From: Rhizobium sp. BK650
Lineage (GTDB): Bacteria > Pseudomonadota > Alphaproteobacteria > Rhizobiales > Rhizobiaceae
Assembly (NCBI RefSeq): GCF_014195325.1
Contig: NZ_JACIBK010000002.1
Location: forward strand, 372,001 to 436,000
Direction: 5' to 3'
DNA length: 64,000 bases
Part shown: positions 19,187-27,429 of the stretch, piece by piece
Position numbering within the stretch: the stretch's first letter is position 1
How the letters are laid out: each line of letters starts with the position of its first letter
Translations under genes and position numbers: made by a program
Notes under the pieces: model-generated
What the model was told of the DNA's origin: nothing
Databases searched by the model: none
Seen by the model: only the letters and a program-made list of their open reading frames with translations

Positions 19187-19584
19187 ACGTTCCTGGGGCG
19201 CTCGTCTTTCGGGCGCCTGTGTTTCGGCCTGGTTTCCACGCGGGCTTTCAGCTCGGTGGCCAGTTCATCGAAGGACGCGGTCAATACGTCCCTGCGGGCG
19301 ACAACCACATAGTCGTGTCCGGGCCGCATTGCAAACCCTGCATGAAGCCGCACCGCCTCTTTGAGGCGTCGCCGCATGCGGTTTCTCTCGACTGCATTGC
19401 CATGTTTTTTAGTGACGGTGAAGCCGACGCGGGCTTCGCTGTCTTCTTCCTTGCGGTTCAGGACCTCGAGAAGGAAGAGACTGCCACGGCGCTTTTCGCC
19501 TTCGCGGACTGCAAGAAATTGCGGGCGGCTCTTCAGCCGCCCGACAATCTTTTTGTCTTCTTTAGTCTTCAAGTCGCCCGTCAT
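19183..19584 (-). CDS. rnpA: Ribonuclease P protein component
   Basis: Protein subunit of RNase P, which trims tRNA 5' leaders (133 aa from the ATG at 19584; a TTG at 19599 is also in frame). The family RNR motif reads [18 protein letters not shown], and the basic C-terminus [12 protein letters not shown] is typical. It follows rpmH by 23 bases and overlaps yidC, in the conserved rpmH-rnpA-yidC order. Confidence 0.95.
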   Translation of the reverse strand: MTGDLKTKEDKKIVGRLKSRPQFLAVREGEKRRGSLFLLEVLNRKEEDSEARVGFTVTKKHGNAVERNRMRRRLKEAVRLHAGFAMRPGHDYVVVARRDVLTASFDELATELKARVETRPKHRRPKDERPRNV

Positions 19585-19607
19585 TATTCTATCGGGCAAT
19601 TCCGGCC

Positions 19608-19742
19608 TTAGGCCGAAAGACGCTTGCGGCCGCGTGCGCGGCGAGCAACGATGACCTTACGGCCGCCCTTAGTGGCCATACGCGCACGGAAACCGTGGCG
19701 GCGCTTGCGAACAAGCTTCGAGGGCTGATATGTACGCTTCAT
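19608..19742 (-). CDS. rpmH: 50S ribosomal protein L34
   Basis: A 44-residue, strongly basic protein. Translating the minus strand gives [20 protein letters not shown] and then [20 protein letters not shown] with a short RLSA end, a full match to the L34 pattern. It heads the rnpA-yidC transcript and has an excellent sigma-70 promoter about 110 bases upstream. Confidence 0.97.
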   Translation of the reverse strand: MKRTYQPSKLVRKRRHGFRARMATKGGRKVIVARRARGRKRLSA

Positions 19743-19853
19743 TTATTTAAACACCGCGGAGTGCGGCCCTTCTTGAATTTGCATAATGCAAGGAGCGTGG
19801 TTTTTCGAACGGGCTAGGTCGCGAAAGACCTTGAATGACCGGACGTGCGGCGG

Positions 19854-19882
19854 CTTATACGGATGAAGCTTTCCAAAGTCAA
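19854..19882 (-). promoter_or_regulatory. Sigma-70 promoter of rpmH-rnpA-yidC
   Basis: On the minus strand, TTGACT (19877-19882) is separated by exactly 17 bases from TATAAG (19854-19859). This predicts a start near 19847 and a 5' leader of about 105 bases before rpmH, compatible with growth-related control of ribosomal genes. Confidence 0.8.
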
Positions 19883-20195
19883 TTAACGTGGTCGGATTCG
19901 CTGGATCTCAGCGGTGGAAGGCAAGATTTCGCACAGCGGTGTTAACCAATGTGTCGCCTCGCTATCTGGTTGCATATTTCTATTTAAGGGGTCCGCAAGC
20001 TTACAGCTGCAGCTTTATTCCCTGGAAATGCTCGATTTCAGACGAAGCAGTCGGTCTATCGCGGCAAAATACGGGTAATTTCCTGTAGTTATTATTGTTA
20101 ATATTCGAAATACAACATTAACGAATTTACCCGATCTTCTACCTGTCGGCTGGGAATGTGCTTTCCAGGCGCTGTGCAAAGCGAGGGAGCGTTCG
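19883..20195. other. Intergenic stretch, no gene seen
   Basis: Between the rpmH promoter and the chemoreceptor start. The sequence is AT-richer than its surroundings and must hold the chemoreceptor promoter, but I see no confident -35/-10 pair, RNA gene or operator. Confidence 0.4.
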
Positions 20196-22187
20196 TTGAA
20201 AATTCGCGGCAAAATCAATCTTCTTGTTTCAGTCATGGGCGGCGTTGCGCTTCTGATTGGTGCCACCGCGCTCTCTGCGATGCGCGAATACAATGAAAAG
20301 CTCACAGCTTACGAACATGCGGCAGCCCGGGCCTATGCCGGCGAACGCCTCAACCGCTTCGTCACCGCCGTCGTCATGGAAGCGCGCGGCATCTATGCTG
20401 CAAAGAGCCTTGAACAGACGCCGGGTTTCGCCAAGGGCCTGATGGCCGATCTGGATGAGATCGACAAGGTCGTCGCCGGCTGGGCGCCGCTGGTGCCTGA
20501 CAGCCAGAAGGATTCCTTCGCCAAGCTTGTGGACCGTGCCAAGGAATTCCGTACCTTCCGCACGGAAACGGCCCGCCTCGGCACAGAGGTCAGCTTGCAG
20601 GCAGCCAATGAGCAGGGCAACAACGACGCCAATCGCGCCAACCGCAAGGCCTTTCAGGCAGAGATCGACGCCGTCGTCAACACCGATAAGGCAGAGCTGA
20701 CGCGGGTCCACGATGAGATCGAGGATTTCCGTAGCTGGATACTGATGCTGGTTTTGAGCATCACCGGTATCGGCATTGCAGCCGGCGTCGGCATGGGCTT
20801 CTATATCGGCACGAGCCATCTGAGCCGGCCGATCAAGAAGGTGACGCACGCGATCAAGGAAGTCGCAAACGGTAATTTCCAGGCCGAGGTGCCTTTTGCC
20901 GGCCGCAAGGATGAAATTGGCGAAATGGCTGCCGCTGTCGCCGTCTTCAAAGAAAATGGCCTCGTCATCCAACGTATGAATGCCCAGGAGGCTGCGATGC
21001 GTGCAAAGAGTGACGACCTGCAGTCCAGCATGTCGGTCGTCGTGGCTGCCGCTGCCGCCGGCGATTTCAGCCACCGCATCGACAAGGATTATGAGGACGA
21101 GAGCCTCAATCAGTTCGCCGGCAATATTAACAGGTTGCTGTCGAGCGTCGATACCGGCGTCAACGAAACCCGCCGCGTCCTTGCAAGCCTTGCCGAAGGC
21201 GATCTTACGCAGACCATGCGCGGTCAGTTCCAGGGTGCTTTTGCCGAACTGCAGAGTAACGTCAACAGTACGTTCGTGACGCTGCAGACGACCATGCGCG
21301 AAGTGCGCGAGACGACCGAAGCGATCAACGGCAATACCAACGAACTCAGGAACGCCAGCGACGACCTCTCCAAACGTACGGAGCAGCAGGCTGCCGCACT
21401 GGAGGAAACCTCCGCTGCTCTCGACGAGATCACGGCCGTTGTTCTGAATTCGACCGAACGCGCACAGGAAGCGACCGTCATGGTCTCCGAGGCAAAGGAA
21501 AATGCCGGCCGCTCCGGCGTCGTGGTTCGCAACGCAGTCGATGCCATGGGGCGCATCGAACAGGCCTCCCGAGAGATCAGCCAGATTATCAACGTCATCG
21601 ATGAGATCGCCTTCCAGACCAACCTTCTCGCCCTGAATGCCGGCGTTGAGGCTGCGCGTGCCGGTGAAGCCGGCAAGGGCTTTGCCGTCGTCGCGCAGGA
21701 GGTGCGCGAACTCGCCCAGCGCTCGGCGACTGCGGCCAAGGATATCAAGGCGCTCATTACCAAATCCGGCGATGAAGTGCAGGTCGGCGTCAAGCTTGTC
21801 CAGGCGACGGGAGAGGCGCTTTCCGAAATCGAGACAAGGGTCATTGCCATCAACGACCATATCCATTCGATCGCGACTGCAGCGAAGGAACAGTCGACCG
21901 GCCTTAAGGAAGTCAACACGGCCGTCAACCAGATGGACCAGGTCACGCAGCAAAACGCCGCGATGGTGGAAGAGACCTCGGCTGCGACGCACAAACTGTC
22001 GGCCGAAGCCGATGGCCTCCTACGCCTGATCTCCCGTTTCAAGGTTTCCAACGAAGCGCCGGCCGCCGTTGTCCGTCAGGATCATTATCAGCCGGTCGTC
22101 TCTCCGGCTCGCCGCGCGATAGGCCGCGTCGCGCGCGCATTCGGCGGCAAAGCCGCCGTTGCCGAACAGAATTGGGAAGAATTCTGA
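20196..22187 (+). CDS. Transmembrane methyl-accepting chemotaxis protein
   Basis: A 663-aa chemoreceptor. TM1 lies at residues 5-28 (INLLVSVMGGVALLIGATAL). A periplasmic helical domain follows (about 30-178), then TM2 near 180-207 (LMLVLSITGIGIAAGVGMGF), a HAMP domain, a second HAMP-like repeat and the methyl-accepting hairpin with [20 protein letters not shown]. The C-terminus NWEEF is the pentapeptide tether used to recruit CheR/CheB in enteric-type receptors. The start is a TTG at 20196 with a GAGGGAG ribosome site; no ATG gives a complete TM1. Ligand unknown. No che genes are nearby. Confidence 0.93.
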   Translation: MKIRGKINLLVSVMGGVALLIGATALSAMREYNEKLTAYEHAAARAYAGERLNRFVTAVVMEARGIYAAKSLEQTPGFAKGLMADLDEIDKVVAGWAPLVPDSQKDSFAKLVDRAKEFRTFRTETARLGTEVSLQAANEQGNNDANRANRKAFQAEIDAVVNTDKAELTRVHDEIEDFRSWILMLVLSITGIGIAAGVGMGFYIGTSHLSRPIKKVTHAIKEVANGNFQAEVPFAGRKDEIGEMAAAVAVFKENGLVIQRMNAQEAAMRAKSDDLQSSMSVVVAAAAAGDFSHRIDKDYEDESLNQFAGNINRLLSSVDTGVNETRRVLASLAEGDLTQTMRGQFQGAFAELQSNVNSTFVTLQTTMREVRETTEAINGNTNELRNASDDLSKRTEQQAAALEETSAALDEITAVVLNSTERAQEATVMVSEAKENAGRSGVVVRNAVDAMGRIEQASREISQIINVIDEIAFQTNLLALNAGVEAARAGEAGKGFAVVAQEVRELAQRSATAAKDIKALITKSGDEVQVGVKLVQATGEALSEIETRVIAINDHIHSIATAAKEQSTGLKEVNTAVNQMDQVTQQNAAMVEETSAATHKLSAEADGLLRLISRFKVSNEAPAAVVRQDHYQPVVSPARRAIGRVARAFGGKAAVAEQNWEEF

Positions 22188-22212
22188 TCTTGCCTCAGCA
22201 GAAAATCGGAAT

Positions 22213-22238
22213 GCCGCCTGCGGGCGGCGTTTTCGTTT
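22213..22238 (+). terminator. Terminator after the chemoreceptor gene
   Basis: GCCGCC-TGCG-GGCGGC stem-loop followed by GTTTTCGTTT, 25 bases past the stop codon. Confidence 0.75.
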
Positions 22239-22308
22239 GTGACGACTTGCCGCTCCTCGCAAAGATTTGAAAGCGGAGCATTCTCGTCTAATATAAGAGC
22301 TCATTCTG

Positions 22309-23862
22309 ATGAGCGGCCTTTCGCCGCACGGACAGGACGAGATGCCGGTTGAAAACCAGGGCGATACTTCCACAGCGGAAAACATAGCTGCCAGCGAGGC
22401 CGTAAAGGGTTCGTATCCGCGCGCCGGCAGGTTCGGAGGCCTCTCGGGCAAGCTGCTATGGCTGACGGTATTCTTCATCATGCTGGCGGAAATCCTGATC
22501 TTCGTACCCTCGATCGCAAGCATGCGCATCCGCTGGCTTGAAGATCGGCTGAATACGGCCGCAGCCGCTGCCATCGTCATCGACGGGCTGCAGCCGATAG
22601 AGCTGCCGCGCGCCCTGCAGAAGGAGACGCTGGAAGCAACGGGCACCAAGGCGATCGTACTGCGAAAGGATGGAACCTCCCGTCTGCTTGCCATGAGTGA
22701 CATGCCGACCTCTGTCGATGAATCCTATGATCTCAGCGACATCCCGCCATTGACCGCGATGCGCGATGCGCTGGATACGATGATCTTCGGCGGCAACCGC
22801 ATGATCCGCGTCTACGGTGCGGTGGGCGAGACCAATACCGGCGTCGAAGTGGTCATGAAGGACAAGCGGTTGCGCAAGGCCATGTTCGTCTACGCCCGCA
22901 ATGTGTTCCTTCTGTCGATCCTCATTTCGCTCTTTACCGCGACGCTGATTTTCTTCGCGATCAACCGCATTCTCATCCGCCCGATCCGCAGGCTGACGGG
23001 CAGCATGCAGCAATTCGCCTCCGACCCTGAAAATCCGCAGCATGTCTATGTTGGCGATGGTGGGCGGGACGAACTGGCCGTTGCCGGTCGCAATCTCACC
23101 TCCATGCAGCTCGAACTGCAGAAAACGCTGAAGCAGCAGAGAAACCTCGCTGCGCTCGGCCTAGCGGTCTCGAAGATCAATCACGACATGCGCAACATCC
23201 TGGCATCTGCCCAGCTCATGTCTGACCGCCTTGTCGATGTCGATGATCCCATGGTGAAAAGCTTCGCGCCGAAGCTGCTGCGCACCATCGATCGTGCTGT
23301 CGGCTACACGACCGAAGTGCTCTCTTATGGCAAGGCGACCGAATCAGCGCCGCATCGTCGTCATATCCGCCTTTATGAGCTGGTGCAGGAGGTGAAGGAT
23401 ATCCTGGCGATCGATCCGCAAAGCGGCGTCGAATTCATCGAGCTGATGGGACCGGATCTGGAAGTGGATGCCGATAGTGAGCAACTGTTCCGCGTCATCC
23501 ACAATCTCTGCCGCAACGCCCTGCAGGCGCTGTCTGCACCGGGTGAGCAGGGGGGTGAAGGCGTCAGACGCATCACCGTCGCCGCCCATCGGGTCGGCAG
23601 CGTCGTCAGCATCACGATAGACGACACAGGTCCAGGCATGCCGCTGAAGGCGCGCCAGAACCTCTTTGCCGCATTCCGCGGCTCAGCGCGTTCCGGTGGC
23701 ACGGGCCTTGGCCTTACCATCGCCCGCGAACTCGTGCTGGCGCATGGCGGCACCATCGCCCTTGTGGAAAAGCCCTCTGTCGGCACCCAGTTCCGCATCG
23801 AAATTCCGGATCGCCCGGTTTCGCTGGACGATTACCGCACCCGGTCGCACGCCGAAAAGTGA
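22309..23862 (+). CDS. Orphan sensor histidine kinase
   Basis: A 517-aa inner-membrane kinase. TM1 is near residues 46-68 (LLWLTVFFIMLAEILIFVP) and TM2 near 200-222 (NVFLLSILISLFTATLIFFA), with a periplasmic sensor between them and then a HAMP domain. The phosphoacceptor is His292 in SKINHDMRN. The ATP-binding domain shows the N box (HNLCRNALQAL), the G1 box (DDTGPGMP) and the G2 box (GGTGLGLTIA). No response regulator gene is adjacent, so the partner must be encoded elsewhere. The signal is unknown. Confidence 0.92.
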   Translation: MSGLSPHGQDEMPVENQGDTSTAENIAASEAVKGSYPRAGRFGGLSGKLLWLTVFFIMLAEILIFVPSIASMRIRWLEDRLNTAAAAAIVIDGLQPIELPRALQKETLEATGTKAIVLRKDGTSRLLAMSDMPTSVDESYDLSDIPPLTAMRDALDTMIFGGNRMIRVYGAVGETNTGVEVVMKDKRLRKAMFVYARNVFLLSILISLFTATLIFFAINRILIRPIRRLTGSMQQFASDPENPQHVYVGDGGRDELAVAGRNLTSMQLELQKTLKQQRNLAALGLAVSKINHDMRNILASAQLMSDRLVDVDDPMVKSFAPKLLRTIDRAVGYTTEVLSYGKATESAPHRRHIRLYELVQEVKDILAIDPQSGVEFIELMGPDLEVDADSEQLFRVIHNLCRNALQALSAPGEQGGEGVRRITVAAHRVGSVVSITIDDTGPGMPLKARQNLFAAFRGSARSGGTGLGLTIARELVLAHGGTIALVEKPSVGTQFRIEIPDRPVSLDDYRTRSHAEK

Positions 23863-23920
23863 TGCGATTTTCGCAAGTGAGCTTTGCGGAATCAAAGTCG
23901 CGATTTTTTTCGAATAGCTA

Positions 23921-23949
23921 TTGCATTGCCCGAAAAGACCCTTTAGAGA
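23921..23949 (+). promoter_or_regulatory. Candidate promoter of tRNA-Arg
   Basis: TTGCAT (23921-23926) and TAGAGA (23944-23949) with a 17-base spacer, 36 bases before the tRNA 5' end. The -10 match is only moderate. Confidence 0.4.
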
Positions 23950-23985
23950 ACCGCCCACGCAAGCGGCACGGCCGCTTCTGCAAGC

Positions 23986-24062
23986 GCACCCGTAGCTCAG
24001 CTGGATAGAGCACCAGACTACGAATCTGGGGGTCAGGAGTTCGAATCTCTTCGGGTGCGCCA
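23986..24062 (+). tRNA. tRNA-Arg (anticodon ACG)
   Basis: A complete 77-base cloverleaf with encoded CCA. The acceptor stem pairs GCACCCG (23986-23992) with CGGGTGC (24052-24058), with G discriminator and CCA at 24060-24062. The anticodon stem is CCAGA/TCTGG around loop CTACGAA, giving anticodon ACG (24020-24022), which is read as ICG after deamination. The D-loop (AGCTCAGCTGGATAGAG) and T-arm (GTTCGAATC) are canonical. The following 300 bases hold no gene up to the toxin-antitoxin locus. Confidence 0.97.
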
Positions 24063-24323
24063 TTCTTTCCCAATTTTGACGACGATGCGAAATAGTCTCG
24101 GGTGATCCTCAAGCGTCCCTGTTTTGCGGGCCGAACCCCGTTAAAATAGAATCTGAAGCCGCTTTTCAAACTCCGGTCTCGGCCTCAGCCGCCTCATATG
24201 CGCTCAAGCTAGAGCGGCGATATCCCCGCGCAATTGCCCGGTGCGGACCGATGGCAATGTGCGATGCTTTGCATTTCATCGTCGCCTCCGGTCGCCTCGA
24301 CCGCCGTAGGCACCTATCGCGAC

Positions 24324-24351
24324 TTGTCTTATCGTCCTCAGGTGCTATATG
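24324..24351 (+). promoter_or_regulatory. Promoter of the Phd/PIN toxin-antitoxin operon
   Basis: TTGTCT (24324-24329) and TATATG (24346-24351) with a 16-base spacer. The -10 box overlaps the left end of the 20-bp operator palindrome, the expected geometry for autorepression. Confidence 0.55.
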
Positions 24352-24368
24352 TAGGTAATTACCTACAT
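24349..24368. promoter_or_regulatory. Perfect 20-bp palindromic operator of the toxin-antitoxin operon
   Basis: ATGTAGGTAATTACCTACAT is its own reverse complement. It covers the predicted -10 and start region and ends 11 bases before the antitoxin GTG. Phd/YefM-type antitoxins autoregulate through such palindromes, so this is the expected binding site of the neighbouring protein. Confidence 0.8.
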
Positions 24369-24379
24369 GGAGATGCGGC

Positions 24380-24634
24380 GTGAATATTACGACCCTTTCC
24401 GGCCGCGAGTTGAACCACGACGTCAGCAGCGCCAAAAAAGCGGCCAGAAATGGCCCCGTCATCATCACTGATCGGGGCAGACCTTCCCATGTTCTGATGA
24501 CCTATGAAGAATTCAAACGCCTCACTGGCAGATATCGTAGCCTTGTCGACGCCCTTGCCATGCCGGGCCTCTCCGAAATCGAATTCGATCCGTCCCGCGT
24601 TGAGATCGCACCGCGCGGGCTCGACCTGTCTTGA
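24380..24634 (+). CDS. Type II antitoxin, Phd/YefM family
   Basis: An 84-aa antitoxin. The N-terminal DNA-binding and dimerisation fold (MNITTLSGRELNHDVSSAKK, then GPVIITDRGRPSHVLMTYEE) is typical of the prevent-host-death family. The acidic C-terminal tail (SEIEFDPSRVE) should wrap the toxin. It starts with GTG after a GGAGATG ribosome site. Its stop overlaps the toxin TTG start (TTGA), which gives coupled translation with less toxin than antitoxin. It is unusual in pairing with a PIN toxin rather than RelE or Doc, although such hybrids are known. Confidence 0.9.
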   Translation: MNITTLSGRELNHDVSSAKKAARNGPVIITDRGRPSHVLMTYEEFKRLTGRYRSLVDALAMPGLSEIEFDPSRVEIAPRGLDLS

Positions 24635-25065
24635 CCTTTCTGCTGGACACAAATGTCATCTCCGAACTGCGCAAGATCGGTGACGGCAAGGCCGACGCCA
24701 ATGTCGTGGCCTGGTTCGGTGCGAAGGATGCAGCCAGTTTCTACATTTCGGCGATCACCATCCTTGAGCTTGAACGGGGTGTGCTCGGCGTGCAGCGGCG
24801 GGACGCCGCACAGGGAGCTCGCCTGCGCTCATGGCTCGACAACCGCGTGCGTCCGGAATTTGCAGGCCGTATTCTGCCGGTAGACGATGCGATTGCGACA
24901 CGATGCGCACATCTGCACATCCCAGACCGACGTAACGAGGTCGACGCCCTGATTGCAGCGACCGCCCTCATTCATGGTCTGACTGTTGTGACCCGCAATA
25001 TCAGGGATTTCGAGGGCACCGGCGTAGTTGTCATCGATCCCTGGCAGGGCGGCCTCAAGCCCTGA
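24631..25065 (+). CDS. Type II toxin, PIN-domain ribonuclease (VapC/FitB-like)
   Basis: A 144-aa PIN-domain endoribonuclease. Metal-binding acidic residues sit in LLDTNVISE (Asp6, Asn8, Glu12), the central FYISAITILELERGV segment, NEVDALIAATA and the C-terminal TRNIRDFEGTG. Homologues cleave tRNA or rRNA and stop growth when free of antitoxin. It begins at a TTG that overlaps the antitoxin stop; the weak start should keep its level low. The locus is about 320 bases downstream of a tRNA gene. Confidence 0.9.
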   Translation: MTFLLDTNVISELRKIGDGKADANVVAWFGAKDAASFYISAITILELERGVLGVQRRDAAQGARLRSWLDNRVRPEFAGRILPVDDAIATRCAHLHIPDRRNEVDALIAATALIHGLTVVTRNIRDFEGTGVVVIDPWQGGLKP

Positions 25066-25173
25066 TGGACGCCGCGTTCTCATAACCTTGCATTTCCGCG
25101 CCTAGTTTCGCGCAACCTTCGACGTCTATCTGCGAAAGCGATGGATTATGTCAGACGGAAGCCGGAGGATTGC

Positions 25174-25488
25174 ATGAAGACGGGAATTGTTAGTACAGTA
25201 GGTCTCGTTGCAATGATTGCGGCCCTTACTGGCTGTGTTGATCGTGCCAATGCGCCGGTGCTTGTGCCCGTCGCTTCACCGGTCAATCCCCCTGATATCG
25301 CTCACAGCCTCTGTGTGTCCGACGCCAACGCCATGTATGACGAAGCTGACAGGCAGTACGACTTGCGTGCGCAAATGACGGGCCACCGCGATGCTGTGGA
25401 GAAGGAAACGAACGCGAGCGGCGCCGCTCGTAGGCAATATCTCTCGTGCATCGCGAGCCAGGGCTACCGTCCATTATACGCCAATTGA
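25174..25488 (+). CDS. Small hypothetical lipoprotein
   Basis: A 104-aa protein with a lipoprotein signal sequence: MKTGIVSTVGLVAMIAALTG followed by the lipobox cysteine (LTGC). The mature part is hydrophilic, with two cysteines (HSLCVSD and YLSCIASQGY) that could form a disulphide. A GGAGGA ribosome site precedes the ATG at 25174, which is preferred over the in-frame ATG at 25141. Family not recognised; short lipoproteins with a C-x-x-x-x-G-Y end are common in Rhizobiaceae. Confidence 0.7.
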   Translation: MKTGIVSTVGLVAMIAALTGCVDRANAPVLVPVASPVNPPDIAHSLCVSDANAMYDEADRQYDLRAQMTGHRDAVEKETNASGAARRQYLSCIASQGYRPLYAN

Positions 25489-25688
25489 GAATACTGAATT
25501 CATGCACCTGATGAATGGCCGCAGCCGCCCGCTCGCGGGTCTTTGTAGGCATTGTATTTTTTGATTTTTATGTCTTTCAGTCACGCCGGATCGCCTGCAA
25601 TCACGAGTTAGGAAGCTGGGTGTGATGGCGGAACTTCACGCGCTGAGCGCGCGTTTTTCATGGGTAAATCCAGTAAGGAGGGTTTATC

Positions 25689-26060
25689 ATGAAAATGTGT
25701 ATTCCAGTCCCGTCCGCCGTTGCGCTCAGCGCTCTTCTCGCCCTCTCGTCTACCGTTCCTGTGCTGGCGGCACCCGTTCGACAGGCCAAAATCCCAGTCC
25801 CGTCGAACGTGGAGATGGTGCAATATAAAGGTAAAGCCGGTTATTGGCATGGCTATCGCGGCTTTCGCACGGAACGTCCGGGTACCCGCCGTCACTCCGA
25901 CGGTTACTGGTATCCGCTTGCTGCGTTCGGAGTTGAATCCGGCACCACGGGCTCCATCGTTCGCAAACCTTTGGATCGTCCCGAGCCCAAAACGATGTGC
26001 CATTCCACGTTTGGCGGATCGATCGGTCCCGGCAGCATGCCGTGCGACAACGGCTACTGA
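25689..26060 (+). CDS. BA14K-like small secreted protein
   Basis: A 123-aa exported protein. Signal peptide about residues 1-27 (VALSALLALSSTVPVLA-A). The segment GYWHGYRGFRTERPG followed by SDGYWYPLAAF resembles the aromatic, Tyr/Trp-rich core of BA14K-type proteins of Rhizobiales (named for a Brucella antigen with lectin-like activity). Two Cys residues lie near the C-terminus (MCHS ... PCDNGY). An AAGGAGGG ribosome site precedes the start. The assignment is by resemblance only. Confidence 0.65.
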   Translation: MKMCIPVPSAVALSALLALSSTVPVLAAPVRQAKIPVPSNVEMVQYKGKAGYWHGYRGFRTERPGTRRHSDGYWYPLAAFGVESGTTGSIVRKPLDRPEPKTMCHSTFGGSIGPGSMPCDNGY

Positions 26061-26070
26061 GCCGGCAAAG

Positions 26071-26096
26071 AAAAAGGCGGTGAAAGCCGCCTTTTT
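26071..26096 (+). terminator. Rho-independent terminator after the BA14K-like gene
   Basis: AAAAAGGCGG / CCGCCTTTTT with loop TGAAAG. The A/T-flanked stem can work in both directions. Confidence 0.9.
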
Positions 26097-26213
26097 CTTG
26101 TATGCCACCGAATTTCACGTGTTCGTGATCTCTGTTGCAGCGCAGTGGAATGTGACAAATCCGCTTCCTAGCTCCTTGGCGTAACTCCGATCATCCTCCC
26201 AAGGAGACAAAAA

Positions 26214-26483
26214 ATGAACAACGTAGTGAAGAATGGCCTCGTGGCTGCAGCCTTTGGCGCAATCATCAGCGTTTCGGCCTTCGCAACTGCCAATGCAGCT
26301 CCAGCGCAGCAGATCATAAAGCACCAAAAGAATACCAGCGCTCGCCAGGAACCGCGCACGACCAGCTCGGTCGACGGCACACCCGGCAAGTCCACACCTT
26401 ATCAGTACAGCCCCAAGAAGCCGCTCAACATGGCTTGCGGCCTCCGTTTCAACCCGACCAGCAGCTCGGGCTGCAACTACTAA
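26214..26483 (+). CDS. Small secreted hypothetical protein
   Basis: An 89-aa protein with signal peptide (VVKNGLVAAAFGAIISVSAF, cleaved near ANA-AP). The mature part is short and polar, with two cysteines near the end (ACGLRF ... SGCNY). AAGGAG precedes the ATG. It ends like the preceding secreted protein (Cys-x2-3-Tyr), so the two may be distantly related. Function unknown. Confidence 0.65.
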   Translation: MNNVVKNGLVAAAFGAIISVSAFATANAAPAQQIIKHQKNTSARQEPRTTSSVDGTPGKSTPYQYSPKKPLNMACGLRFNPTSSSGCNY

Positions 26484-26528
26484 AGAGCCTGATGGCACAA
26501 GGCGGGGGCTGACCTCCCTACCAAAGGG

Positions 26529-26550
26529 GGCAGCTCCACGGCTGCCTTTT
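26529..26550 (+). terminator. Terminator after the small secreted protein gene
   Basis: GGCAGC / GCTGCC with loop TCCACG, followed by TTTT. The remaining 26551-26763 shows no gene or clear signal. Confidence 0.75.
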
Positions 26551-26763
26551 CCGTCCCAGAGGTACGCCCTCACCCTCCATCTATCGGAAGCTCTTCTTTG
26601 TGAGAGTTGACGTTTCGAACAATTTTCGATCAAGGAGGTGGGGGTAGGTGATGGATAAAGATATACACACAGACGGCGGATTGACGAACCTGCCTTGGAA
26701 TTGCCATGCTGCGGGAGATCGTCGTATCAACCGTAGATCAGGTTTCAGACAGGTAGGATAATC

Positions 26764-27429
26764 ATGATCGCAAAAAATGCATGCTCCGATTTCCTGCATT
26801 TTTTCCGCTCCTGGCTGAACAATCCGCTGAGGGTTGCTGCCATTGCGCCCTCCGGCGACTCGCTCGCCCGCATCATGACCAGCGAGATTGCTGCACTGGA
26901 TGGCCCGATTATCGAACTCGGTCCGGGCACCGGCGTCTTCACCCGTGCGCTGCTGGCGCGCGGCATCAGCGAGCGCGACCTGACGCTCATCGAATATGGA
27001 CCCGAATTCATCGGGTCGCTTCAGAAGCGTTTTCCAGATGCGCGCATTCTCCAGATGGATGCCGCCCATCTGGCACAGGCCGATATTTTCGAAGGCGAGC
27101 CGGTTGGTGCCGTCATCAGCGGCTTGCCGCTGCTCTCGATGTCGCCGCGCAAGATCGCCTCGATCCTGGCCGGGGCTTTTGTCTATATACGGGCCGGCGG
27201 CGCCTTCTATCAGTTCACCTACGGACCACGCTGTCCCGTGCCGCGGCCCATCCTCGATCGCCTGGGCCTGAAAGCGACGCGCATTGGCGGAACGGTACGC
27301 AATCTGCCACCAGCCTCCGTCTATCGCATATCGCGGCGTAAGCCGCTCGAGCTCTCGCGTGAGCGTTTCAAATATCGCGCTGGCGGAGTGGACATGGAGA
27401 TCACCGCTTTCTCCGAAGCGGATGACTGA
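26764..27429 (+). CDS. SAM-dependent methyltransferase, rhizobial phospholipid N-methyltransferase-like
   Basis: A 221-aa class I methyltransferase. The N-terminus FLHFFRSWLNNPLRVAAIAP and the SAM-binding motif IIELGPGTGVFTRALLARGI match the rhizobial PmtA-type enzymes that convert phosphatidylethanolamine to phosphatidylcholine. The post-I acidic residue is in LIEYGPEF and motif II is near ISGLPLLSM. PmtA and the rRNA dimethyltransferase family share this fold, so a different lipid or RNA substrate is possible. Stands alone, with an AGGTAGG ribosome-site-like sequence upstream. Confidence 0.75.
   Translation: MIAKNACSDFLHFFRSWLNNPLRVAAIAPSGDSLARIMTSEIAALDGPIIELGPGTGVFTRALLARGISERDLTLIEYGPEFIGSLQKRFPDARILQMDAAHLAQADIFEGEPVGAVISGLPLLSMSPRKIASILAGAFVYIRAGGAFYQFTYGPRCPVPRPILDRLGLKATRIGGTVRNLPPASVYRISRRKPLELSRERFKYRAGGVDMEITAFSEADD

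Noticed and set aside
17774..19312. 512-codon open frame on the plus strand opposite yidC
   Set aside because: It lies fully antisense to the well-supported yidC and rnpA genes. Its protein is Asp/Arg/Val-rich without family motifs, a GC-skew shadow.
20229..21992. 587-codon open frame antisense to the chemoreceptor
   Set aside because: Shadow of the receptor gene; no start signal and no recognisable domain.
24063..24323. Search for a second copy of the tRNA-Arg 3' end (attachment site) near the toxin-antitoxin locus
   Set aside because: None was recognised by eye, so no integration site is annotated; a sequence search would be needed.
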